Assembly (NCBI RefSeq): GCF_020379485.1
Contig: NW_026016930.1
Location: 1-64,000, forward strand
Direction of reading: 5' to 3'
Source: Brassica napus
Lineage: Eukaryota > Streptophyta > Magnoliopsida > Brassicales > Brassicaceae
Length of the DNA: 64,000 nucleotides
The position numbers were made by a program, and so were the translations under genes. The notes below the pieces were generated by a model. It worked only from the letters and a program-made list of their open reading frames with translations. It did not search any database and was not told the DNA's origin. This document shows positions 37,301 to 45,289 of this stretch, piece after piece; within the stretch, counting starts at the first letter, position 1; the number at the start of each line of letters is the position of its first letter.

Positions 37301-37580
37301 TAAGAATTGTTCTATCTCTTGCTGTGAATCTTGAGTGGGAGCTTTGGCAGATGGATGTGAAGAATGCCTTTCTTCAAGGAGAGCTAGAGGATGAAGTGTA
37401 TATGTATCCACCACCGGGTCTAGAGCACCTTGTGAAACCTGGAAATGTATTGAGACTCAAGAAGGCTATCTATGGGCTGAAGCAATCTCCTAGAGCATGG
37501 TATAACAAGCTGAGCACTACCTTAAATGGGCGTGGGTTCAAGAAGTCTGAATTGGATCACACTCTCTTCACTCTCACTAC
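34315..37580 (+). pseudogene. Element C gag-pol, 5' part (Gag to RT), both ends broken
   Basis: An open frame of about 1,088 codons continuing C gag-pol from inside Gag (KWIQDDLMVLS) to the middle of RT (DHTLFTLTT). No start codon of its own remains; the true gag start was deleted. Motifs in order: Gag WSELESLRPST and REQDQVFGLLLTLD; zinc knuckle CDHCKKPGHKRSQC; protease VDSGASHHM (Asp codon at 35302); pre-integrase LWHSRLGHPH and CEAC; integrase DD35E with codons at 35841 (Asp), 36028 (Asp) and 36136 (Glu); GYSTSQKGYKCYD; an acidic linker with a short VVQPTVV duplication; and RT QMDVKNAFLQG (Asp codon at 37354). The remaining body is free of stops. It is interrupted at 37580 by D, beyond the duplicated ACTAC (37576-37580). 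The rest of pol resumes at 43583. Confidence 0.9.
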
Positions 37581-38181
37581 TGTTGAGATGAGCTGAGGAA
37601 TATGAGGAGAGTTGTTCAGGGTTGAAGAGGTTGTGATGTGGAGAAGAGGAGAAGGATTGGCCTTAGGGAGAACCGTCCGTACCGGTCCGTACAGGTCCGT
37701 ACCATGGCCGTACGGCCGTACAGACGGTATCGACCAAGCGGTAAAGAAATGTTACCGCGAGAAGAAGTTCACGGTCTGATCATGTTTTGCCTTGACCAAA
37801 GAAGGCATATGACCGTTTATGGATAGAGGAAGAGCGTCTCTACAGGCTGGCACAGGCTGGAAGGATAAGGTTCACTTTTAGCATAGTGACCACGCGTGTG
37901 GAGAGGCTCATTGGTCCGGTTCAAATTAAAGGCTCCCTTAGACTTGACCTCACATGCTTAGTCTCTTCTTAAACCCTAGTATCACCTCCTATATATTGTA
38001 AACACTCTCTCATTAATTAAAGTATGCGAGTTATGTTACTCTCTCTCTAGTCTCTCTCTCTTGTTCATCATGGATCATACTTAATCTCCCCATTTCTCTC
38101 ACAATCTCTTCTAAACCTCTCTTAATCTCTTACCAAATCTCTCTTAATCTCTCAATACCTATTCTACTCTCTAATCTCATA
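37581..38181 (+). repeat. 5' LTR of element D
   Basis: 601 bp, TGTTGAGATGAG to CTAATCTCATA. It carries five CCGTAC words in 54 bp (about 37674-37727), including the palindrome GGCCGTACGGCC. The TATA-like box is at 37990-37996, followed by a pyrimidine-rich R/U5 segment. Confidence 0.95.
37990..37996 (+). promoter_or_regulatory. TATA-like box in the D 5' LTR
   Basis: TATATAT about 190 bp before the LTR end and about 260 bp downstream of the CCGTAC cluster. It is repeated in the 3' LTR at about 43391-43397. This is the likely core promoter of the genomic RNA. Activity is not shown. Confidence 0.6.
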
Positions 38182-38193
38182 TGGTATCAGAGC
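38182..38193 (+). other. Primer-binding site of element D
   Basis: TGGTATCAGAGC directly after the LTR, complementary to initiator methionine tRNA. The leader to the first ATG is only about 55 bp. Confidence 0.92.
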
Positions 38194-38246
38194 CAGGTTG
38201 GCTTTGGTATTGAGAGATCCTTGTTCCTTTCTTTACATTTGCGAGT

Positions 38247-41200
38247 TTGTTCTTGTGTGTTAAAGAAGAGGAGATGGAGACGACCAACTTTAGCAAACTG
38301 GTGACGGTTCCGGTTGCACTGAAGGGAGGCTCGAACTACTTGATGTGGTCCCAGTTGGTGAGGACTACCATTGGAAGGCTAGGGTTGTGGAACCACATCA
38401 CAGATGATGGTCCGGAGCCAGTGGCCAAAGAAGATGAAGAAGAAGGCGACGGGAAGACTCTTGCGGTAGCTGAAGCAAAGAGATGGGTCCAAGAGGATTT
38501 GATGGTGCTGTCTGTGCTCCATGCCTCCCTGGAGCTCCCCATACTTGAAGCTTACGTGCACTTTGAGACTCCTAAGCGCCTTTGGGACATGCTCCATAAG
38601 AGGTATGGAAACAAGTCCAACATAAGCCGGGTGTTTGATCTGAAGCAAACCATCAGTGTCTTGAGGCAAGATGGAGAAGATCTCACCAAGCACATGGGGA
38701 AGTTTGGAGCTTTGTGGTCCGAACTTGAGAGTCTTAGACCCAACACAACTGATGAGGAATCGCTCATTGAGAGGAGAGAGCAAGATCAGGTGTTTGGGCT
38801 ATTGATGACTCTAGATGAAAGCTACCAGGATGTGATCAAGCATATCCTGAGATCACCTACTCTCCCATCCATGGAGGAGGTATGCGCTCAACTTCAGAAG
38901 GAGGAAGGCTCTCTTGGGTTGTTTGGAGGCAAGAAGGGAATGTCCACGGCTCATAAAGCAGAAGAGGCGCAAGCAAACAAGGCAGCGTACCGTGGAGATG
39001 GAAGGAAGTATGAGAAGTATGAGGGAAGCTGTGAGCATTGCAAGCGGCAGGGGCATAAGAAGAGTCAGTGCTGGATCCTACATCCACACCTCAGGCCTAG
39101 CAAGTTCAACAAGGATAGAGAAGCTAAGGCTCACCTTTCTGCTGAAGCAAGTGGTGCCGGCTCATCAGGGGCTAGTCCAAATGTCAAGGCGGGTGAAAGT
39201 GAAGGCAGAGCTCTAACTTCTCAGGAGGTGATCACCAAGGCTGACTTTGAGGCTTTCATCCGAGCCCTCAAGGAGTCTGGTAAAATGCTAGGCAACACTC
39301 TTGGATACTCATACTCTGCTCATACATTACCTAGTATCTCTGATAAACTGTTAGACATTTTTAAAATCTCATGTACTGCCACTGCTCATACTAGCATAAC
39401 TGATAGATTGTTAGGAGTAGTTAAGAGCCTGAAAGCTGAAAATGAAACATCTAGAACCAAGACTGCTAGGAGCTTGCATAAACCATTGATAATTGACTCT
39501 GGTGCATCTCATCACATGATTAGTGATAACAATCTGATAAAAGACATAGAACCTGCCCTTGGACATGTTATGATTGCAAATGGAGATAGAATTCCCATTA
39601 GGGGCATTGGTAAACTGAACTTGTTTAATAAGGATTCAAAAGCTTTTTACATGCCTGAGTTCACCTCTAATCTTTTATCAGTTAAGAAATGCACTACTGA
39701 TCTTCAATGCAATGTTATTTTCAGTCCTAATGATGTTAAGTTTCAGGATATTAAGAGCAGTAAGTTGATTGGGCAAGGAGCAACCAAGGGGGATCTTTAC
39801 ATGATTGAAGACCTTGCACCTATTTCTAGTTCTTGTTTCTCGTTTAGTTCTGTTTCTTCCTTAAGTACTGATGCTCTGTGGCATGCTAGGCTAGGACATC
39901 CACATGTTAGGGCCTTAAGCATTATGTTACCAGGTGTCATGTTTAAAAATAATGATTGTGAGGCATGTATTTTGGGCAAACATTGTAAGACTGTTTTTCA
40001 GAGATCATCTACTCTTTATGCAAACTGCTTTGATTTAATTCACTCTGATGTTTGGACGGCACCTTGCTTATCTAGGGATGATTACAAGTATTATGTCACA
40101 TTCATTGATGAAAAATCCAAATACACCTGGTTAACATTGATTAAAACTAAAGATAGGGTCCTTGATGCATTTAAAAATTTTCAAGCCTATGTGACTAACC
40201 AATATCATGCCAAGATTAAGATTTTCAGGTCTGATAATGGTGGGGAGTATACTGGGCATGCATTTCGTGATCACCTTGCTCAACATGGGATTCTTCACCA
40301 GACTAGCTGCCCATACACTCCACAGCAGAATGGAGTTGCGGAAAGGAAGAACAGACATCTCATGGAGGTGTCCCGGTCCATGATGTTCCACAAAGGGGTT
40401 CCCAAGAGGTATTGGAGTGATGCTGTGATGACTGCGTGCTACCTGATCAACAGGATACCAACCAGGATCTTGGCAGATCAATCTCCATTTGAGGTACTCA
40501 ACAAGAGCAGGCCAGTCTTGGATCACCTGAGGACCTTTGGATGCGTGTGTTATGTTCTTGTACCAGGCGAGCAGAGAAACAAACTAGAAGCAAAGAGCAC
40601 CAAGGCTATGATGATTGGGTATTCCACTTCACAGAAGGGATACAAATGCTATGATCCTACAGCTAGGAGAGTCCTAGTGTCAAGGGATGTCAGATTCATG
40701 GAAGACAAAGGATACTATGATGAGCAGACATGGGAAGACTTGGAGGATCTCTCCCAGCCATCAGAAAGAGCTGCTTGCTTGAGAAACATCCTAGAGGGGC
40801 TCGGAATTGGAGTGTCCCAGGATCAGAGTAGGCGTCCAGAACCTACTCCAGCTGCAGCAGAAGAACCATCCCACTTTGCACATGAGGGGGGAAGTGAATC
40901 AGTATCTGAACTAGAGGACCAAGGCTTAGAAGAGGCCGGTGAGCTAGGAAACAGAGGAACTGATTCTCCTGTCCAAAGTGGAGAAGGATCAGCAAGGGGA
41001 GAACTGAATGAAGAAGATCAGAGACAAGGAGAGGCTAGAGCTGAAGCTGAAGAACAGACTGAAGCAGTGACTCCACAAGTAGAAGAAGAACAAGAGATGG
41101 CACAAGAAGGGCCAGTGTTGAGAAGGAGTACAAGGCTGAGGAAGGATCCTTCCAGTTGGGTAAACACGAGAGTGTACTACAATGCCCAAGCTGTGAAGCA

Positions 41201-42830
41201 TCCTACTCAGGCTGTGTGTTCCTTTGCTCAATATCCAGAAGCACATTGTGCATTTATGGTAAACTTAGATAAGAATCACATTCCAAGAAGCTATGAAGAG
41301 GCAATGGAAGATAAGGAATGGAAGGAATCAGTAGGAGCTGAGGCAGGAGCTATGATAAAGAATGACACATGGTATGAGAGTGAACTACCAAAAGGGAAGA
41401 AGGCTGTGTCTAGTAGATGGATCTTTACAGTCAAGTACAAGGCTGATGGGTCGATTGAGAGGAAGAAGACTAGACTGGTAGCAAGAGGGTTCACTCAGAC
41501 TTATGGAGAAGACTACATTGATACATTTGCTCCAGTTGCAAAGCTACACACCATTCGAATAGTCCTATCAGTGGCTACTAACCTTGGGTGGGATCTTTGG
41601 CAGATGGATGTTAAGAATGCATTTCTCCAAGGAGAGTTAGAAGATGAAGTTTACATGCTACCACCTCCGGGCCTAGAAGGGATGGTGAAACCAGGGAATG
41701 TGCTGAGACTGAAGAAGGCCATCTATGGGTTGAAGCAATCACCAAGGGCATGGTATCACAAGCTGAGCACAACTCTAAATGGAAGAGGTTTCAGGAAATC
41801 AGAGCTTGATCACACTCTCTTCACTCTTACGACACCTGCTGGCATTGTTGTGCTTCTTGTATATGTGGATGACATAGTTATCACAGGCAGTGATAAGGTT
41901 GAAATCAAGGAGACCAAGGAGTTTCTGAAATCTGTGTTTGACATCAAAGACTTGGGAGAAATGAAGTACTTCCTTGGAATTGAGCTGTGCAGATCAGAAG
42001 AAGGGTTGTTCATCTCACAAAGGAAGTATATCTTGGATCTATTGAAGGAGGCTGGTGCGTATGGTGGAAAGACAGCCAAGATGCCCATGGAGGATGGGTA
42101 TAAAGCTCCACGTGAGGGGGAGCTAGAAGATAGTAAGCTATTTCATGATCCAAAGCTATACAGGAAGCTTGTGGGGAAGCTGATCTATCTAACCATCACT
42201 AGGCCAGACATCTGTTTTGCTGTGAACCAAGTGAGTCAGCATATGCAAGCTCCAAGAGAGCATCACTGGCGCATGGTAGAAAGAGTTCTCATGTATCTGA
42301 ATGGAACTCAAGGGCTTGGTATATGGATGGGTTGTAACGGGAGTACTGAAGCAGTGGGATATTGTGATGCAGATTGGGCTGGAGACAGAACAGATAGAAG
42401 ATCTACAACCGGCTATTGCACATTCATTGGTGGAAACATGGTTACTTGGAAGAGTAAGAAGCAGAAGGTGGTGTCATGCTCAAGTGCCGAGGCTGAGTAT
42501 AGAGCAATGCTAAAGCTCACAAATGAGTTGGTATGGATTAAAGGAATACTGAAGCACTTGGAGATTGAGCAAGCAACACCAATGACCATGCACTGTGACA
42601 ATCAAGCAGCCATTCACATAGCCACAAACTCGGTGTTCCATGAAAGAACTAAGCACATTGAAGTGGACTGTCATAAAGTGAGGCAGATGATAGTCTTGGG
42701 AGTAATACTGCCGTGCTACACAAGGAGTGAGGATCAGTTGGCAGATGTATTCACTAAGGCGGCTAGGCAAAAGACAATGGAGTCAATTCACATAAGGTTG
42801 GGACTCCTTGATCTTTCGCCTAAGGGCTGA
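38247..42830 (+). CDS. Element D Gag-Pol polyprotein (intact)
   Basis: 1,527 residues in one frame. Gag is residues about 1-300 with a CX2CX4HX4C zinc knuckle at 262-275. Aspartic protease is at 412-424 (Asp 417 in DSGA). The pre-integrase zinc motif uses H546, H551, C571 and C574. The integrase core has Asp 601, Asp 663 and Glu 699 (35 residues between the last two). An acidic, Glu-rich linker spans about 830-950. RT has Asp 1121 in QMDVKNAFLQG and Asp 1208/1209 in YVDDIVITG. RNase H has Asp 1374, Glu 1415 and Asp 1451, ending with the copia tail LADVFTKA. The length fits full copia polyproteins. A second ATG at 38274 (METTNFSK) aligns better with the A1 start (MESGMN) and may be the real one. 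There is no chromodomain, so any preference for centromeric DNA cannot come from that known route. Confidence 0.95.
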   Translation: MFLCVKEEEMETTNFSKLVTVPVALKGGSNYLMWSQLVRTTIGRLGLWNHITDDGPEPVAKEDEEEGDGKTLAVAEAKRWVQEDLMVLSVLHASLELPILEAYVHFETPKRLWDMLHKRYGNKSNISRVFDLKQTISVLRQDGEDLTKHMGKFGALWSELESLRPNTTDEESLIERREQDQVFGLLMTLDESYQDVIKHILRSPTLPSMEEVCAQLQKEEGSLGLFGGKKGMSTAHKAEEAQANKAAYRGDGRKYEKYEGSCEHCKRQGHKKSQCWILHPHLRPSKFNKDREAKAHLSAEASGAGSSGASPNVKAGESEGRALTSQEVITKADFEAFIRALKESGKMLGNTLGYSYSAHTLPSISDKLLDIFKISCTATAHTSITDRLLGVVKSLKAENETSRTKTARSLHKPLIIDSGASHHMISDNNLIKDIEPALGHVMIANGDRIPIRGIGKLNLFNKDSKAFYMPEFTSNLLSVKKCTTDLQCNVIFSPNDVKFQDIKSSKLIGQGATKGDLYMIEDLAPISSSCFSFSSVSSLSTDALWHARLGHPHVRALSIMLPGVMFKNNDCEACILGKHCKTVFQRSSTLYANCFDLIHSDVWTAPCLSRDDYKYYVTFIDEKSKYTWLTLIKTKDRVLDAFKNFQAYVTNQYHAKIKIFRSDNGGEYTGHAFRDHLAQHGILHQTSCPYTPQQNGVAERKNRHLMEVSRSMMFHKGVPKRYWSDAVMTACYLINRIPTRILADQSPFEVLNKSRPVLDHLRTFGCVCYVLVPGEQRNKLEAKSTKAMMIGYSTSQKGYKCYDPTARRVLVSRDVRFMEDKGYYDEQTWEDLEDLSQPSERAACLRNILEGLGIGVSQDQSRRPEPTPAAAEEPSHFAHEGGSESVSELEDQGLEEAGELGNRGTDSPVQSGEGSARGELNEEDQRQGEARAEAEEQTEAVTPQVEEEQEMAQEGPVLRRSTRLRKDPSSWVNTRVYYNAQAVKHPTQAVCSFAQYPEAHCAFMVNLDKNHIPRSYEEAMEDKEWKESVGAEAGAMIKNDTWYESELPKGKKAVSSRWIFTVKYKADGSIERKKTRLVARGFTQTYGEDYIDTFAPVAKLHTIRIVLSVATNLGWDLWQMDVKNAFLQGELEDEVYMLPPPGLEGMVKPGNVLRLKKAIYGLKQSPRAWYHKLSTTLNGRGFRKSELDHTLFTLTTPAGIVVLLVYVDDIVITGSDKVEIKETKEFLKSVFDIKDLGEMKYFLGIELCRSEEGLFISQRKYILDLLKEAGAYGGKTAKMPMEDGYKAPREGELEDSKLFHDPKLYRKLVGKLIYLTITRPDICFAVNQVSQHMQAPREHHWRMVERVLMYLNGTQGLGIWMGCNGSTEAVGYCDADWAGDRTDRRSTTGYCTFIGGNMVTWKSKKQKVVSCSSAEAEYRAMLKLTNELVWIKGILKHLEIEQATPMTMHCDNQAAIHIATNSVFHERTKHIEVDCHKVRQMIVLGVILPCYTRSEDQLADVFTKAARQKTMESIHIRLGLLDLSPKG

Positions 42831-42870
42831 TCTATACACTCTCCTGATCATGAGGTCCTTACTCTTTTTC

Positions 42871-42911
42871 CCTCATCAGAGTTTTGTCCCAATGGGTTTT
42901 CTTTGATGAGG
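42871..42911 (+). other. Conserved 3' hairpin of element D
   Basis: CCTCATCAGAG pairs with CTTTGATGAGG (11-bp stem, one G-U pair). The loop holds TCCCAATGGG with its own short stem. It lies 40 bp after the pol stop and before the polypurine tract. Confidence 0.72.
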
Positions 42912-42966
42912 TTTTTAATGAGGAGGAGCTCATGATCCTTCCAAGCTTGACTTGTTCCACATGGTC

Positions 42967-42981
42967 AAGCTTGAGGGGGAG
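42967..42981 (+). other. Polypurine tract of element D
   Basis: AAGCTTGAGGGGGAG directly upstream of the 3' LTR. Confidence 0.9.
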
Positions 42982-43582
42982 TGTTGAGATGAGCTGAGGA
43001 ATATGAGGAGAGTTGTTCAGGGTTGAAGAGGTTGTGATGTGGAGAAGAGGAGAAGGATTGGCCTTAGGGAGAACCGTCCGTACCGGTCCGTACAGGTCCG
43101 TACCATGGCCGTACGGCCGTACAGACGGTATCGACCAAGCGGTAAAGAAATGTTACCGCGAGAAGAAGTTCACGGTCTGATCATGTTTTGCCTTGACCAA
43201 AGAAGGCATATGACCGTTTATGGATAGAGGAAGAGCGTCTCTACAGGCTGGCACAGGCTGGAAGGATAAGGTTCACTTTTAGCATAGTGACCACGCGTGT
43301 GGAGAGGCTCATTGGTCCGGTTCAAATTAAAGGCTCCCTTAGACTTGACCTCACATGCTTAGTCTCTTCTTAAACCCTAGTATCACCTCCTATATATTGT
43401 AAACACTCTCTCATTAATTAAAGTATGCGAGTTATGTTACTCTCTCTCTAGTCTCTCTCTCTTGTTCATCATGGATCATACTTAATCTCCCCATTTCTCT
43501 CACAATCTCTTCTAAACCTCTCTTAATCTCTTACCAAATCTCTCTTAATCTCTCAATACCTATTCTACTCTCTAATCTCATA
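42982..43582 (+). repeat. 3' LTR of element D
   Basis: 601 bp, the same as 37581-38181 as far as I can compare by eye. It is followed by the ACTAC target duplication and the rest of C pol. Confidence 0.95.
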
Positions 43583-44584
43583 ACTACACCCTCAGGTATC
43601 ATCTGTCTACTTGTATATGTTGATGACATTATCATAACAGGTAGTGATAAGGCTGGTATAAAAGCCACAAAGGAGTTTTTGAAATCTGTGTTTGAAATCA
43701 AAGACTTAGGAGAAATGAAATACTTCCTTGGAATTGAGTTGTGTAGATCTAAGGAAGGATTGTTCATTTCCCAAAGGAAGTACACACTTGATCTTTTGAA
43801 AGATGCAGGTATACAAGGAGATAAGACAGCAAAGATGCCTCTTGAAGATGGATACAAGATTCCACGTGAGGGGGAGATTGAAGATAGCAAGGCCTTTCAT
43901 GATCCAAAGCTATACAGGAAGCTAGTAGGGAAGCTTATCTACCTCACCATCACACGACCAGACATTTGCTTTGCTGTGAACCAAGTGAGCCAGCATATGC
44001 AAGTTCCAAAGGATCATCACTGGCGCATGGTGGAGAGACTGCTCTTGTATCTGAACGGGACATCAAGCCTTGGAGTTTGGATGGGATGCAACAAGAGTAC
44101 TGAAGTAGTGGGATATTGTGATGCGGATTGGGCTGGAGATAGAGCAGACAGAAGATCAACCACTGGTTACTGTACATTCATTGGAGGCAACTTGGTGACT
44201 TGGAAGAGCAAGAAGCAGAAAGTGGTGTCTTGTTCAAGTGCTGAAGCTGAGTATAGAGCAATGCTGAAGCTTACCAATGAGTTGGTATGGATCAAAGGGA
44301 TCTTGAAGCATTTGGAGATAGAGCAAGCAACTCCAATGACTATGCATTGTGACAATCAAGCGGCTATACACATTGCAACCAACTCAGTCTTCCATGAGAG
44401 AACCAAGCACATTGAAGTTGATTGTCACAAGGTGAGGCAGATGATTGTCTTGGGAGTAATCTTGCCATGCTATACAAGGAGTGAGGATCAGTTAGCTGAT
44501 GTCTTTACCAAAGCCGCGAGACAGAAGACCATGGAGTCCATTCACATCAGGCTAGGACTCCTGGATCTCACACCAAGTGGCTGA
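43583..44584 (+). pseudogene. Element C pol, 3' part: RT active site and RNase H
   Basis: Resumes the C pol frame after element D, starting with the duplicated target bases. It contains YVDDIIITG (codons about 43615-43641), LGEMKYFLGIELCRS, TITRPDICFAVNQVSQHM, RNase H GYCDADWAGD, SSAEAEYRAM and HCDNQAAIHIA, and the natural stop after LTPSG. The longest ATG-initiated part is 43679-44584 (301 codons), but the frame is open from the junction. Before D arrived, C pol was uninterrupted across this point. All catalytic residues are kept, so C was probably young when D inserted. Confidence 0.9.
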
Positions 44585-44617
44585 GTCCCCTTAGCCATGA
44601 GTTCTTCACTCTTTTTC

Positions 44618-44658
44618 CCTCATCAAAGTTTTGTCCCAATGGGTTTTCTTTGATGAGG
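44618..44658 (+). other. Conserved 3' hairpin of element C
   Basis: CCTCATCAAAG pairs perfectly with CTTTGATGAGG (11 of 11). The loop carries TCCCAATGGG. This is the perfect-stem version of the structure seen in A, B and D. Confidence 0.74.
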
Positions 44659-44711
44659 TTTTTAATGAGGAAGATCTCATGGCCTTTCCAAGCTTAGCTT
44701 TGCAAGAGTCT

Positions 44712-44726
44712 AAGCTTGAGGGGGAG
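44712..44726 (+). other. Polypurine tract of element C
   Basis: AAGCTTGAGGGGGAG directly before the 3' LTR. Confidence 0.9.
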
Positions 44727-45289
44727 TGTTAAATAAAGGAGAGAAGAGACATCAAGGTGAAGGCATGAAGGGATGAGAGGATTCTGAATAAGGAATCAGT
44801 ACATGAGGGATGTCCGTACAAGCCAAGGCCGTACAAGTGAGGCCGTACACTTAGGGAAAGGGGATCATCCTAAAGTTACCCAAGTGGAGTTACCGTGAGA
44901 GATTAACCTTGTTACAGCCTTATCCTGATCAGTCCGTTAAGGGAAGAAGACCAGCGCGTCTCTAGCTGTTCCAGGCTGTAAAGCAAACAGCATCTTGGTC
45001 TTAGATGCCAAGATACCAAAGCGTGTAAGCTCTCCCATTGGATCCTTTCAAATGGACGCTCCTCTTCCCCTTTGACTCCACATGCTTATGCTTTCCCTAA
45101 TGTTTAACCTAGTGTCTCTCTCCCTTACTATATAACTTGTAATCTGCTTGATTAATGTGACATACGAGTTTATGAGTCTCTCTCTCTCTAGTTCATCATG
45201 ATAATCTCATACACTTTCTCTTAAACACTCTAATCTCTCTTAAATCTCTCTTAGACTTCTCAATACCTTTCATATTCTCTAAAGTCATA
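44727..45289 (+). repeat. 3' LTR of element C
   Basis: 563 bp, TGTTAAATAAAGG to AAAGTCATA. Three clean CCGTAC words lie at about 44814-44850 and a TATA-like TATATAA at 45129-45135. It is followed by target duplication ATTCT (45290-45294). Confidence 0.92.

Larger units (their letters stand above)
37581..43582 (+). mobile_element. Element D: intact Ty1/copia retrotransposon
   Basis: 6,002 bp with two 601-bp LTRs (37581-38181 and 42982-43582) in which I found no difference by eye. Target duplication ACTAC at 37576-37580 and 43583-43587. It has a primer site, one uninterrupted gag-pol frame, the 3' hairpin and the polypurine tract. Every part needed for autonomous movement is present, so this is a very young insertion and possibly a still competent copy. 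It lies in the RT region of C on the same strand. LTR ends are TG...TA. The lineage within copia (perhaps Ale-like) is a guess from general sequence character. Confidence 0.95.
30271..45289 (+). mobile_element. Element C: Ty1/copia host element with nested insertions E and D
   Basis: The outer LTRs (30271-30833 and 44727-45289, 563 bp each) and matching target duplications ATTCT (30266-30270 and 45290-45294) show that this 15-kb block is one insertion into the satellite. Its own sequence is 30271-30926, 34313-37580 and 43583-45289. Element E (minus strand) sits in the gag region and element D (plus strand) in the RT region. The first part of C gag was lost in the same event that truncated E. 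Insertion order is therefore C first, then E and D. Confidence 0.93.

Noticed and set aside
37638..37826. 62-codon ORF in the D LTR, also in the E LTR (34067-34255) and the 3' LTR (43039-43227)
   Set aside because: It is present in three places only because the LTRs are copies. It overlaps the CCGTAC cluster upstream of the TATA-like box and resembles no known protein.
38336..39087. Antisense ORFs within gag-pol (for example 134 codons at 38379-38783 and its mirror at 33109-33513)
   Set aside because: They are opposite-strand shadows of the conserved gag frame. They recur in E and D only because the DNA is near identical.
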